This document shows positions 1 to 10,392 of a stretch of DNA of 64,000 nt, piece after piece. Below the pieces are notes generated by a model, which was not told where the DNA came from, searched no databases, and was given only the letters and a program-made list of their open reading frames with translations. The stretch spans positions 64,356,212 through 64,420,211 of the forward strand of contig CM069870.1 of NCBI GenBank assembly GCA_036172665.1. Reading direction: 5' to 3'. Position 1 is the stretch's first letter. Each line of letters begins with the position of its first letter. A program made the translations under genes and the position numbers. This DNA comes from Prosopocoilus inquinatus (taxonomy: Eukaryota; Arthropoda; Insecta; Coleoptera; Lucanidae).

Positions 1-456
1 ATTACTTGTTTCTTTGGTTTAACTGGACATGTAGCAACCGTGGCTTTAGAGGATCGAAAAACCGTGAATGCTGATTGGTATGCTACAATTTATTTGCCGG
101 AAGTCATCGATCAAATGAGAAGAAACAATCGAAATCGACGAATTATTCTCCATCATGAAAACGCCAGCTCCCACTCAACCCGTCAAACAGTTGATTTTTT
201 GTCCAACAAAAATGTTGAATTAATGACTCAGTGTCCATATTTACCTGATTTATCACCTAATGATTTCTTTTTGTTCCCAAATATCAAAAATAAAATGCGT
301 GGTGAGTGATTTTCGTCGGCTGAAGCAGCGGTTGAAATATTCCGGACACTGGTTTCTGAGGTATCATCTTTAGAGTGGAAAACGTGCTTTAGGAATTGGT
401 TCGAGCGCATGCAAAAGTGAATTGACGTCAAAGGCGAATACTTCGAAAAACAATGA
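1..456 (+). pseudogene. mariner transposase, C-terminal part, broken
   Basis: The reading frame enters from the window edge and encodes the C-terminal half of a mariner D,D34D transposase, the enzyme that cuts and inserts the element at TA sites. The conserved block YLPDLSPNDFFLFP is visible, with the third catalytic Asp at 262-264. The second catalytic position, at 157-159, reads Glu (HHEN instead of the family's HHDN). Exactly 34 residues separate the two positions, as expected for mariner. In-frame stops at 307-309 and 418-420 interrupt the frame before the normal stop at 454-456. The copy at 51342-52380 has sense codons at both places, so these are secondary lesions. The product cannot be active. 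The family call is secure. Confidence 0.92.
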
Positions 457-522
457 TACCGTTTACCAACTTTCATATGCGTTTTTTCATACCGTTTCCA
501 GAAACTTTTCCAGCAGCCCACG
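1..522 (+). mobile_element. mariner element, copy A, cut by the window edge
   Basis: This is the 3' part of a mariner transposon. The right terminal inverted repeat lies at 494-522 and is followed by the TA target dinucleotide at 523-524. Read on the opposite strand, the 29-bp repeat is identical by eye to the left repeat of the full-length copy at 51272-52553, which fixes the family and the boundary. The left end lies outside the window. Confidence 0.92.
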
Positions 523-524
523 TA

Positions 525-990
525 CCGTGCCATTGATAAGATCCGTAACACAAAACCCCTAAATGTTTGCTATTCGAATGCTGTCGAAAATGTTTATGTC
601 GCTTGGTCTCTCAAAAATAGTGCGCATTCTTTATTATGAAGCGTCGCCACTATAAATCAAAATCAAAATTTTCCTAGGATTATTATAACAAGATTTGCGT
701 GTCCTGATAGTTTATTTATTTTATTTTTTTTCAAAAATTTTAGTGGCAGTCATTTAAAATGATCCCAATTCCTTGAAATTATTTTTCTTAACACAAATTT
801 TGGAATTATAATACTTGTTATACAATCAGTTTCGTATTCTACAGGAATTAATAATGTTAGCGTATGAAGCTCATTTTTGAGACGACATCTCAGATTATTT
901 GACACTTATTGTTAAAGTTATTAAAATCATTAACCGTTGCGAATAGCAATTTGTTTGTGATTTTAAGTATTTTATGAATTTACCTGAATC
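525..990. other. AT-rich spacer, nothing recognised
   Basis: No open frame of note, no terminal repeat and no tandem structure is seen between the mariner end and the next element. Confidence 0.5.
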
Positions 991-992
991 TA

Positions 993-1434
993 CAGGGTGT
1001 CCACTTTGATTACGCATCGTAGATATTTCAATGTAACTTTTATAGTTAAAAATATTCAGCACTGAATGCAGTCTTGTATTTTACTTACACTAGCACTACT
1101 TATTTATTTTGCTTCTTGTAGCTCTAATTAAAATAAAAAAGATTTCAGACGCCTTGCTGCAATTGCCGAGTTGAGAGGTAGAATGTTCGAAAAATATGAA
1201 GCTATTATTCCTAGAATATTAAGCAACGTTCGTGGAAACTTCTGTGATGGATTGGGACCTTCTTTGTCTGTTAATCCACGTACTTATTTGAAAAACATAT
1301 TAAAAGTAATCTTGGCTAATCGATAATACAACAAGGATGTTTAATGTTTTATGATGTATTTAGAATTAACAATTTACAATTAAAAAAAAAATGCGTTGAA
1401 ATTCCTGTGGTTCGAAATCAAAGTGGACACCCGG
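993..1434 (+). mobile_element. internally deleted Tc1/mariner-like element
   Basis: The element starts CAGGGTGTCCACTTTGATT and ends AATCAAAGTGGACACCCGG, giving terminal inverted repeats of about 20 bp. TA dinucleotides flank it at 991-992 and 1435-1436. The 442-bp body retains only the tail of a transposase frame, so this is a non-autonomous deletion derivative. The TA duplication and the internal homology both point to the IS630-Tc1-mariner superfamily. Confidence 0.8.
1141..1326 (+). pseudogene. Tc1/mariner-type transposase, C-terminal relic
   Basis: An open stretch of 61 codons ends at TAA 1324-1326 and has an in-frame stop shortly upstream, so it is a remnant without its own start. The peptide contains IIPRILSNVRGNFCDGLG followed by a short VNPRTYL stretch. 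This resembles the C-terminal end of DDE transposases of the Tc1 and related paired-type groups, where a helix of the form I-P-x-x-L-x-x-V-R-x-x-F precedes a V-N-G-G-H-F-E-like end. The catalytic domain is missing. The homology was judged by pattern only, and which Tc1 subgroup it belongs to cannot be said. Confidence 0.6.
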
Positions 1435-1511
1435 TACACAAGAGTTTTATCCTCTTATTAAAGAAAAATTAATAAATTATATTTGTTTATTAAAATCATA
1501 CTGAATAGCTT

Positions 1512-1684
1512 AAACAGCGACATCCCACGATCGTTTTTTGATTGACGACAAGTCGTTTTGGTTTGCAGTGAAAGTCTCGAGCTGCGTTTCTGCTGTTGAA
1601 GCACCAAATAGGGCTGAAACAGCTTTATAGAGGCTGCGCGAGGGATTCACTGCAATCAAAAACGATTTGCAACAAAAGTTTTTA
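1512..1684 (-). repeat. dispersed repeat X, copy 1
   Basis: One end reads AGCGACATCCCACGATCG and the other TTCACTGCAATCAAAAACGA. The reverse complement of these blocks recurs in each unit of the 18-20 kb tandem array and at 36336-36430, and the same orientation recurs at 36905-37078. The middle contains a GGGCTGAAACAGCT block with local hairpin potential. The class of the repeat is not recognised. Confidence 0.7.
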
Positions 1685-1689
1685 AAATC

Positions 1690-3036
1690 ATATTGTAATA
1701 AAAAAGTGTTCTGTTTTGAAAAGGAAGTTTAAATTTTCTAAAACGACATAGTTAAGACAGGGCGACATTTTCGCGCTGGTGATGTTTTTCTTCGTAAAAC
1801 TATTATGTTTCTCAGGGAATTATGACAGCATCTTAATTGAAAAAGGAAATAAATGATGATTTTCAGTCATTATACTTGTCAATTAACGTGTCTAGACACT
1901 AGATTTTTGATTACACGTTTCACAAAAATTATCATTTTCGAATTATCACAATCAGCATTGTATATATTTGAGACTTTGGATTTCATTAATTTCTATCCAA
2001 ATTTTAAATCATCGAATAGTTGTGAACGTATTGCTTTTTCCTAGTAATATTCTTTTTAACCCCATGTTATGTTTCTTTTTTCTTAATGAAACTGAATGCA
2101 TTTTTATTCCTTTTACTTTAATCCGATAACTTGGATAAAAAATATTCAATTTTTTTAAACTACTTTTGCTGTATTGTTCTGTTGCCTCTGTGAATAAAAA
2201 AAGGTATCAATAAAGATAGTCGCATTGCTGAAGTCAGGGTTGTTTCCTTGTTTACAACATGTTTTTTAACTGATGTTTTAACTTCAAATTTTCAAATTGA
2301 AATTCAAATGATTCTTTTCGCAATACATATAACTATTAATAAAACTTTTTTTTTGCCATACAGGTTGGAAGAGTACGAGAATTTAATTAAAAGTGTTTTA
2401 AATCAATAATTAATAAAATAAAAAAAAGCAATCTTTAAAATTACGTTTTTTTTTTATTAATCTTGGTTGAAGTATGAAACATGATGAAATTATTTCAGTA
2501 CTGCATTCCTGTAATTAACGAGTTATTAATAGTTATAATTAATGAATTAAACATTTAATAATTAAATAAATAAATACTAAAACTTTGTTTTCCTTTACGA
2601 TAGAACACTCAGACTTTAAGATTTTTTTAAATATTAGTAAAACAAACGACTTTTTCATTATACCTACAATTTTTTTGGCGTGTTTTTGCAATTTGGTTTG
2701 TACAGTTGCGATCATTAAAATCGAGACTGCCAATTGTGCTTATATTGCCTTTAGCAGAAAAGGTCACAAAATTCTCGATTGGTCTCCATTTACTTGATCG
2801 CGATTGTACTTCTTTCTTTTCGATCTTTCGAGAAATCTTTTCATAACCGTCCGTGATCATTATATTAACTATTTTAGCTATTTATTTATTACTTAAAACA
2901 CAATAATATCTGTTGATTGTTATGTATTTAGTTCTGCTTTCTTGTATAATTTCGTTTTTTCTTGCAAATAATTTTCATTCGAGACTTTGGTTATCTTTGC
3001 TGATTCATACAACGACCATCATTTTCTTCTCAAATA
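1690..3036. other. AT-rich spacer
   Basis: Homopolymer-rich, low-complexity AT DNA. Short overlapping frames on both strands around 2540-2860 show no recognisable protein features. Nothing else is seen. Confidence 0.5.
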
Positions 3037-3038
3037 TA

Positions 3039-3610
3039 CTGGGTGTCACGTAACGTACGGAGAAGATTGAAAGGGCAGCTATAGGAGATCAAACGAAAGC
3101 TTTTTTCTTAATTCGCTTTTGACCAAAACTCAGTATATAATAAGAAGGTTACCGCTGTTTAAGTTTCTCAATTTCTTCTTTAATTTACGTCTATATCTTC
3201 TTAATTGATAAAATTTATTTCACAAACTGCAGGTTTATTATTAAATAAACTCGAAATTTATCAAAGCCCCCATTAACAAAATGTCTACATCCACCTGTTT
3301 TCGAGTTTTGTTTTAATTAATCAACGGTTCTCATCAACACGAAAAGTCGCTTTTGGGTATTAAAAGAAAAAATGAAAGAGCCGTAACTTTCACGTGACTA
3401 CATTTATTTAAATAGTTGTTTCATATAAAGCAGTGTTCAATTAACTCTTAATTTGAATTTAAAACGTAAAATATGACTACTTTTGCTTGTCAGTTAATTT
3501 CACTTTAAACTCTTGAGATATTGATATTTTAGATTTTATTTATTAAGAAAATAGCTTTGGTCTCCTCTAGCAACATTTAAAATCTCTTCCGTACATTACG
3601 AGACACTTAG
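3039..3610. mobile_element. TA-flanked MITE with ~30-bp terminal inverted repeats
   Basis: The left end CTGGGTGTCACGTAACGTAC and the reverse complement of the right end, CTAAGTGTCTCGTAATGTAC, match at most positions. TA flanks both sides (3037-3038 and 3611-3612). No coding remnant is visible in the 572 bp. The terminus resembles those at 993, 22574 and 37543. Confidence 0.78.
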
Positions 3611-3666
3611 TATAAGGATGTGTTAATGTTGATTAAATAATAATTCAAGGCGTAGAGAAACAATAA

Positions 3667-3930
3667 GAAATAAAGGCAGAAAATCCGCCAGACCGCTCTA
3701 TCTATTGAGCTATAAAGACGACAAGGTTCGAGTATGTTAAACTAATTTAAATTATTAAATGAAATTGCCTAAGCAGGCACGAAATATTTTCCTCTAAAGT
3801 ACAGGCAATAACAGGCAATATCTTAACTTAATTCTAATTTATGTTAGGTTACCATCCTCGAACCACGATGTCTTTACAGACGATACGGGTTCGAGTCTCG
3901 TTGGCAGCAAATTTTTTCTACCTTTACTTC
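3667..3930. repeat. inverted repeat with tRNA-like motifs
   Basis: Two diverged arms face each other, near 3667-3740 and 3850-3930. In the right arm, ACGGGTTCGAGTCTCGT folds as a 5-bp T stem with a 7-nt loop followed by TGGCAGCA, like a tRNA 3' half with a B box. In the left arm, the minus strand reads TAGCTCAATAGATAGAGCG, like a tRNA D arm with an A box. The halves lie on opposite strands and cannot form one tRNA, so this is a tRNA-derived repeat and not a gene. Confidence 0.5.
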
Positions 3931-4039
3931 ATTTGTTTCCTATTATACATTAAATTATTGTTTATATTCTATTGCATTCAGTATTGTTTCAGCTGTTAAT
4001 TTCTCCAAAATTTCTTATTTTTAAATTCAGCATTTCTTC

Positions 4040-4234
4040 CAGTGGCGGCTCGTGATGATTTACTGCGGGTTGGCAACAACTGCAAAAAAAATGAGTGCAT
4101 TCTCCACCGGAACGTACAGATTTGGCACCGGAACGTACAGATTTAAATATGAGACAGCTCCGTCACAGAGTTCCTGCAATTTCAGTGTATTGGTGGGCAA
4201 GGTTCGCGTTGTCTACCTCGACGAGCCGCTACTG
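4040..4234 (+). mobile_element. hAT-type MITE with 8-bp target duplication
   Basis: The element runs from CAGTGGCGGCTCG to CGAGCCGCTACTG. It is flanked by an 8-bp direct duplication with one mismatch, ATTTCTTC at 4032-4039 and ATTTCTCC at 4235-4242, as hAT transposition produces. The subterminal block GGCAACAACTGC is shared with the larger element at 48374-49779. Inside, ACCGGAACGTACAGATTT occurs almost perfectly twice. The open frame across it is fortuitous. Confidence 0.85.
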
Positions 4235-4242
4235 ATTTCTCC

Positions 4243-5330
4243 TCCAAAAATCTACTATTCTGCGTTATACGATGTGTTTCAATATGGTTTACCCCAACTC
4301 GCCCTTAAATAGGGTTGAGAAAACTACATATAAAAAATATTTTCTACCTTACATTACATCTTGGTTGTAATATTTATGTTTGCAGTTAAATGTCGACGTA
4401 ATTTATGTGAAATGTCAGATTTCTAACCTCAAAATCTTAAATCTTTATTTGACACGTGATACGAAATAAATAATATGTGTTGCCTTTTTTTAAAGTTTTT
4501 TTTTGAAGTTCTTGTATTCGACAATTTTATATCAAAATAAATATTAGATTGCGTATAGTTAATCAGTTGTAACTTTAAAATGAAGAAGTAGAAAAAAACG
4601 TACCTGAACGCCCGTATTACACGGTGATATTTCTTATACAAATTATATTATAAGTGTCGAATTAATCAATAAACATTCACTATGGTAACCTGTCCCTCTC
4701 ACTTTGTCAAAAATGTACACAAAAATTATCATCGTGTAAAGGCCGTCTAAGTTTAATTAATTGGTACTTAGTTAAATGTCTTATATTCTACATCCCAACC
4801 CTGCGTGTGACTTCATGTAAAATAAAAAGAAGCTGCTTTGCGTGAGAATAGTAGGAATACTTGTTAACATAACCTCAAAATACACTACTTCAAATGGTAT
4901 TAAATTATAATGCAGGCAACGAGGACAACTCGGTGGTTGAAAGGATAAAACCAAGTTCATCTTTGAAGCTCATGTGTACTGTTCCACTTATTTACACTGA
5001 TTTTAAATGTTTTTATTATTTTTTATTAAAGTTATAAATCTTAACTGACGCCCACCGATTGATAGCTGATAGTTTATTGTAGGATGACCATTTTCAGAAA
5101 TCGAAAAAACGAAAATTTTTGTGCGCCAAAAAACGAGCCAAGGATGGGTCAATCAAAAACAAAGAAAAATGACATAATTTATACAGATGTTCAAAAACTT
5201 TTGGCGAAATTTCGGCATGAACATAGATACATGGATGGACATAGATAGAGTATGCGAAAGTTCCGAATAGTTACATTATATGTATGCACCAAAAAAACTT
5301 TATTTTATCTCTGGTGGTTGCCCAACTGGG
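4243..5330. other. spacer, nothing recognised
   Basis: AT-rich sequence without terminal repeats, tandem repeats or coding signal that I can support. Confidence 0.45.
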
Positions 5331-5334
5331 TCTT

Positions 5335-5590
5335 AAGGTCATAGACTTGTCAAGACTTCAAGAGCGGCTGTTAATTTTTGTGTTTGTAAAGTATTCCGTG
5401 ACTTTGTTACTTCCAGACCTCCTCGCCGTTGAAGGGGAAGCAGTATTTTAATTTTAGCCCCAACACTGAATGATACCTGAAGCGGATACCGACCAGCCCC
5501 GAGAAATATACCGAACGCGGTTCGAACCCACGATCGCATTACTTTATTTCTAAAAGTTGCGCACGCTCGCCTTTTGTACAGCGAAAATTT
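5335..5590 (-). repeat. possible tRNA-derived SINE
   Basis: A B-box-like core GGTTCGAACC lies at 5519-5528. Read on the minus strand it sits in GATCGTGGGTTCGAACC, like a tRNA T arm. A GC-richer body follows toward lower coordinates, unlike the surrounding AT-rich DNA. A convincing A box, a tail and a target duplication were not found, and no second copy is visible in the window, so the call is weak. Confidence 0.35.
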
Positions 5591-5924
5591 ATTTTAAGCT
5601 GTACAAGGTGCTTCTTTAATAAGTTACAAACGAAATTTATGTTTTTTCTTTAATAGAAAGCTACACATATTTGAACTTCTTTCAAAGTCAATTGCCGCAA
5701 GAACGAAGTGACTGTTCTAATATACCTTTTAAGCCGAAAGATAATTTCGAATTCGTATTTTAAACTACTAATCGTGTTAATTCTTTCATTTTTAGAGACA
5801 TTTTTCTTTTCTGTGCACGAAGTTTAAAGAAGAGATAATTCCGTTAAAAACGGCACAAGCAACTCCATGCAAGCAAATGAATTCCAACGTTACCTAAATG
5901 AAAATCATTTTGGAACACATTAGG

Positions 5925-6049
5925 CGTTTACGATAATTGGAGCGCTCCATGGTAAGGGGTAGAAAAGTAAGATAGAACGAATGCGTTTAATGCAAGTAAG
6001 AGTGAGAGAATAGATTAACCGGTACATACCGCTCCAATTATCGTAAACA
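5925..6049. repeat. short inverted-repeat element
   Basis: CGTTTACGATAATTGGAGCG at the left end is mirrored by CGCTCCAATTATCGTAAAC at the right, with about 85 bp between. It looks like a small MITE. No target duplication was established. Confidence 0.6.
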
Positions 6050-6111
6050 GGGATTGTATGTTGTTAAGTTTTCTAACTGAAGTCGATTCTTCTCCAATGA
6101 AAACTGCAATT

Positions 6112-6262
6112 AAAAGGTTTTTAAACTTTAAGCAGACAGTATTATAATTTGAAAAAGCACTCAACGTTTCATTATCTATTGACGAAGCTATCAGTCGATA
6201 GTGAAAGGTTGAATGCTTTTTCCAATTTCAATACCGTCCGCTTAAAGTTTAAAAACCTTTTA
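6112..6262. repeat. ~150-bp foldback hairpin
   Basis: The two halves are near-complementary along their whole length. The left arm begins AAAAGGTTTTTAAACTTTAAGC and its complement ends the element, with GAAAAAGCA and TGCTTTTTC mirrored further in. This is the structure of a foldback MITE. No coding content is present. Confidence 0.7.
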
Positions 6263-7138
6263 TTTATTAAGTCTTCTGTATACATTTTATAGCGTTTTTG
6301 CTAACACATAAAGCAGTCTTACACAAATTTGTTCTGACATTTAGGTTTACCATTTCGGTTCGCAGGGAAAACAGCAAGCAGGTTATGATATGCGATATAA
6401 AAGCGCATTTTAACGGTTTTTCTATTAATTATTACCGATCGGCGTCACCTTCGTTTTCATTTATGAAGAAATAAAACGCGTGGGCATAGTAGATATTTCC
6501 TAAGGTCGACTCTCGCATGCACATTTTGACGTGACCATGATCACCATAGGCTTTATGCAAAATACTTTAAAATCGTTAGCTTTTTGCCTTACCTCAACTG
6601 TGCCTCCTGGAAAGACGTACTATGCATTTTAAACACCCCTTACAAGTGAATTTTAAAGCTAAGTTGATTGGATGCGCCTCCGGCCTTACACTCTCACGTT
6701 AAGTACTTCCAAACAGTAATTATACATCAGTATGTATTCCTTGACATTAAAATTGAAGCCCCCAGACCGATGGTATTGTTAATGCATCGCGAATTGTTTG
6801 TTTGTCGAGTGCGTCAGTAACAAACAATAAATCTGTCAATTACATTCAATCGCCGGGCGTCAGCAAGGACGGACTTTTGCAATACGTTTGTTGTTTATAC
6901 AGCATAACTATCAGTTTCAAATAGGCCTATAAATATATCCATATAGATACAGAACAACCGATCGTTACGTAATTCTAAAACGGGAGCATTCATTATTGAT
7001 TTGCGTTTCATCATTCTATAATAAGAAAAAATGCGTCGGTTTATTATTTTTAGACTTTAAAAGTAAAAGCACATTCTGACGTGTAAAGGTATGTGTTTTC
7101 ATGTTTGTCTTCTGACATTCAGTATAACACCACGTAAG
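6263..7138. other. single-copy-looking spacer
   Basis: Less repetitive and with more CpG than its surroundings. No open frame or repeat is recognised. Confidence 0.4.
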
Positions 7139-7142
7139 ATAT

Positions 7143-7697
7143 TGTCACGCGTCGGTCGTCTCCAGCAGGTTATGGGCTCTCGGCGTCCAGACGCGGGGTT
7201 GCGTAGCTTGGGGGTGAAAAGGGAGTAACAGGGAAACTGCAAACTAACTCATTAAAACAACAAGGATTACCTTTATTGTTTAAAGGTCAGAAATACAGAT
7301 AACTGTATCCCACGACGACGATCAGATTAACTGATATCTTTTACAAATTACGCCCATCTTTTATACTGCTAATGTACGTGACGTCATGACCAAATTTCGC
7401 AAAACTTTAATTGAACCCGTACTTTGCTCGGTTGCTGAAAAGGTGATGTCAGGATTTTCACGTTGTTTCCAATCGTCATTTCTATTAAATCGTGAATTAA
7501 TTGATTGTGTTAAAACACTTATACAATGCTCTAGTTATTTGCGTATTTGCAACTTTGCGGGTTCACGCTACAAGTTCATCGCCTTATCGAGTCGTTGCAC
7601 CAGCAAGCCGCTTATCAGCAAATAACTCGTATTGCATTGGAAAAAATACATTTTAAATTAATTAAATACGATTTTCAAATTTTCCGTAATCGTGACA
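7143..7697 (-). mobile_element. solo LTR of an LTR retrotransposon, copy 1
   Basis: The 555-bp segment begins TGTCACG and ends CGTGACA, the TG...CA inverted termini of an LTR. It is flanked by a 4-bp duplication, ATAT at 7139-7142 and at 7698-7701. An AATAAA-like signal is on the minus strand near 7275, so the element reads leftward. No primer-binding site or internal coding region adjoins it, so it is a solo LTR left by recombination. The frame at 7386-7625 is incidental. Its end matches that of 54544-55007. Confidence 0.85.
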
Positions 7698-7890
7698 ATA
7701 TGGTAGTATAAAATTGTAGAACATCAAATCTTGTATAATAAGGCTCATCATAAATGATACCTTATGACAGTTTCGTGTCCCTTACGTTGAATGTTCTTAA
7801 GGGTGTGGTTCGCATGCAGGAGTATCATTTAAGTTGAGCTTCGTAATATCTAATATAAAGTGAGAAAGAGACAGGCTATCACAGTTAATA

Positions 7891-8288
7891 GTTGTCTTTT
7901 ATTTGCACGTCAAATCAGTTCACTTTTACCCTGGATCACTTATTCAAAAATTTGTTTGGTTTATTTGGCTACAAAGTGATCCAAAGTACTTCCCGCCTTT
8001 CTGATACTACACCTCGGATATTCTAGATCAGTTTGGATCAGTTGGTTCACTTGTAGAGGGGATGTTATTTTAACTGTTTATCAAATTACATTACTCGTCC
8101 AAATAACCAGTTGATTTTGCTTAACTCGCTGTAAAGTGATGCAAAAATAATATCTTCATCTGAAGATTAAAATGCAGCAACCGCATCTCGCATGTTTCAT
8201 TTACTATTAAATCGATCACTTAAGATCAGTTCACTTTGGGTTAAACTGAACTGATCTGAACTAATCTGCGTTGCAAATAAAAGACAAC
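7891..8288. mobile_element. TA-flanked MITE
   Basis: GTTGTCTTTTATTTGCACGT on the left is mirrored by GCAAATAAAAGACAAC on the right, and TA lies at 7889-7890 and 8289-8290. Subterminal copies of the motif CAGTTCACTTT and its complement occur near both ends. No coding remnant is seen. Confidence 0.75.
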
Positions 8289-9048
8289 TAATGTTTCATT
8301 GGTTGAATATCGTTTCTTCTCTGTCACTTTCTGTAACAAATCGTGCAAGGTGTTGCACGGGCCTTATTTTGTTTTACGAGATAAATTTAAAGTCCTGTGA
8401 GAAAGCAATCACCGACCCTAATAGCACCACAAATCTTCAGATAATATCTTGCTTTATGTAGATAGTGTGTGATGGAGTACCATAAATTTTTTATCGGCGA
8501 TCTCCTATCGTTAATTGAAATCGAGACTGGCAATTACAGACAGTTCTGGTTCAGACTGATGTTTTGGGCTAATTTAGTATCATCGATTAAAATGATTTAG
8601 TAACATTAACTGCGAAACCAGCCTGAAATCATATAAAAGTTTCCTCTACAACCAGCATGACAATAAAAAAAAAAAATTCAATAATAAAATATAGAGGCAA
8701 AATAAATAATTATGTACTTCATTTGCATACCTAAATACTTAATAATTATCTCTTTGTTTTTCCAGTGAATGTATACAAGAACTACAATTATTAATACTTA
8801 TCAAGTTCATACATTTACTTAAGTTAACGAAAATTGAAAAAGAAAGCTTAATTTTTAATTAAGAAATTGATCCGATGGATTTACTCGTCGCCTTAGCGGT
8901 AGGCAACTTCCGTGACGCAACTGTATATTAAATTGCATACTCTCCAGGCGATTATGTTACCGTTCAGGTAACTTTTCTCTGCAATTATTTATTTAATTTC
9001 TTTCTTTTTTGTCTCGATGATTAAAAATAATTTTTCGTTTTGTTTCAG
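8289..9048. other. spacer upstream of an exon-like block
   Basis: No repeat or open frame is recognised. The final 40 bases form a T-rich polypyrimidine tract ending in TTTCAG. Confidence 0.4.
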
Positions 9049-9103
9049 GTAAGCCTTTCCAATTGGAGGTCGGAAAGTTTCGCGCTGCCGGAAACGGTGA
9101 AAG
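9049..9103 (+). other. candidate small exon (possible recursive-splice exon)
   Basis: A pyrimidine-rich tract ends in TTTCAG at 9043-9048. It is followed by 55 nt of markedly GC-richer sequence and then by GGTAAACG, a plausible donor starting at 9104. One frame is fully open and reads VSLSNWRSESFALPETVK, which looks more like protein than most frames nearby. The first six bases of the block are GTAAGC, so CAG|GTAAG is itself a strong donor, the arrangement of recursive-splice sites in long insect introns. No gene family is recognised and no neighbouring exon is identified. Confidence 0.38.
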
Positions 9104-9756
9104 GTAAACGTAAAGCAACTGTGAATACATAATTTGGGATATCATTATATTATTGAAGTCGCAGTTTCTCGTTTAAATTGGATTGTAAAGTCCGACTTCA
9201 TAAATTGCAGGCTAGTATACGTGTGCGAAAATAAATGAGGCTTGTTAAGTTAAAAAATTAATAATCCTTGGGGCAGAATATTTAATTAAGCACAAATGAA
9301 GTGCATTTGTTATTGTTTTGAAATCGTACTTGGAAAAATGCCTTGTAATATTTTTTAAATTACTATTAATAAAAATAATCGCTTAAGAAAATGTGTTTAA
9401 TTTGAATTAAGTGCTTTCAATAAAATAATTTTTAATTGAAATCAATTCTTGTACGATAGTTGAATTTTTTTGAATGGAAACTAAAAAAACGTACAATAGC
9501 GCTCACTCAATGATTCATTATCGGTTGATAACTTCTTTGTTTATGTATTTATTATTTTGACGCGGTGTCAACCCAGCTATTTTTCATAGTGCTTGTTAAA
9601 AGATTTGAAAATAACTTTTATAAAATATTTTTGCATTTTATACAGGGTTTTCATTTTAATCCTGTATCTCACATGACCTATGATTTTAAAAATTAAGAAT
9701 TTAAGTTAAAAGAAGGAGTTAAATGGTGCTATTCAGTAAGCAAATTTGAGTAATAG
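9104..9756. other. AT-rich spacer
   Basis: No feature that I can support. Confidence 0.4.
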
Positions 9757-9853
9757 TAACTTTTTAATACTTTAAACTTTAAAATCTAAAGCGTTAAGGC
9801 GAAAATGCGATTCTGAACGATTTTTCAATTTTAAAGTTTAAAGAGTTAAAGTT
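9757..9853. repeat. AT-rich inverted repeat
   Basis: The segment around 9757-9785 (AACTTTTTAATACTTTAAAC and on) is mirrored at 9826-9853, leaving a ~40-bp loop. It could be a degenerate foldback element. Confidence 0.5.
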
Positions 9854-10010
9854 ATTTAAATTTACTTTCTGGATTATTAGTTGCATTTAACTACATTTTA
9901 GATTTACGATATAATTTCCAAAATATGTTGTTTTAAATTGAGTTAACTTTAGTATGGTTTCTGTTTCAAGATTTAATTGCATAAAAGCAATTAAATTTAT
10001 AATGGCCAGT

Positions 10011-10110
10011 TGCCAAGCTTAACTTTAAGTGACGTCAGAATGAGAGGTACATTAATGTTATTAACCTCTAATGTTACATTATAAGCAACACTTAAATTTA
10101 AGCTCGGCAT
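10011..10110. repeat. short foldback
   Basis: GCCAAGCTTAACTTTAAGTG at the left and CACTTAAATTTAAGCTCGGC at the right are imperfect inverted repeats. The loop contains its own palindromic stretch around ATTAATGTTATTAACC. Confidence 0.5.
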
Positions 10111-10392
10111 AAGTATTTGGTGCAGCTGCCCATAAAATCCTCAATTGACAATATTGTGATAAATAGAAGTGCATTGCTAGTTGCCTAACTATCAGGCTGA
10201 GTTTAGTCACGTGGAAAACAATCAATTCGAAGTACCTGTACAAATAATAATAAGTAATAATCAAGTAATATCTAATTATTATGATATATTTAAATTTTCT
10301 GTGATGAAATTTTCAAAAAAATGTTTTTATTGATTTAATGTTTAAATGACAAATTAATTTTCGTTTCTCATTATTTAATTATTTTTTCCTTA

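Noticed and set aside
3667..3930. Functional tRNA gene
   Set aside because: The D-arm-like and T-arm-like parts are on opposite strands and no single cloverleaf can be drawn.
4052..4312. 86-codon frame
   Set aside because: It runs across the whole hAT MITE and its target duplication, so it is incidental.
7386..7625. 79-codon frame
   Set aside because: It lies inside the solo LTR, on the strand opposite to its polyadenylation signal.
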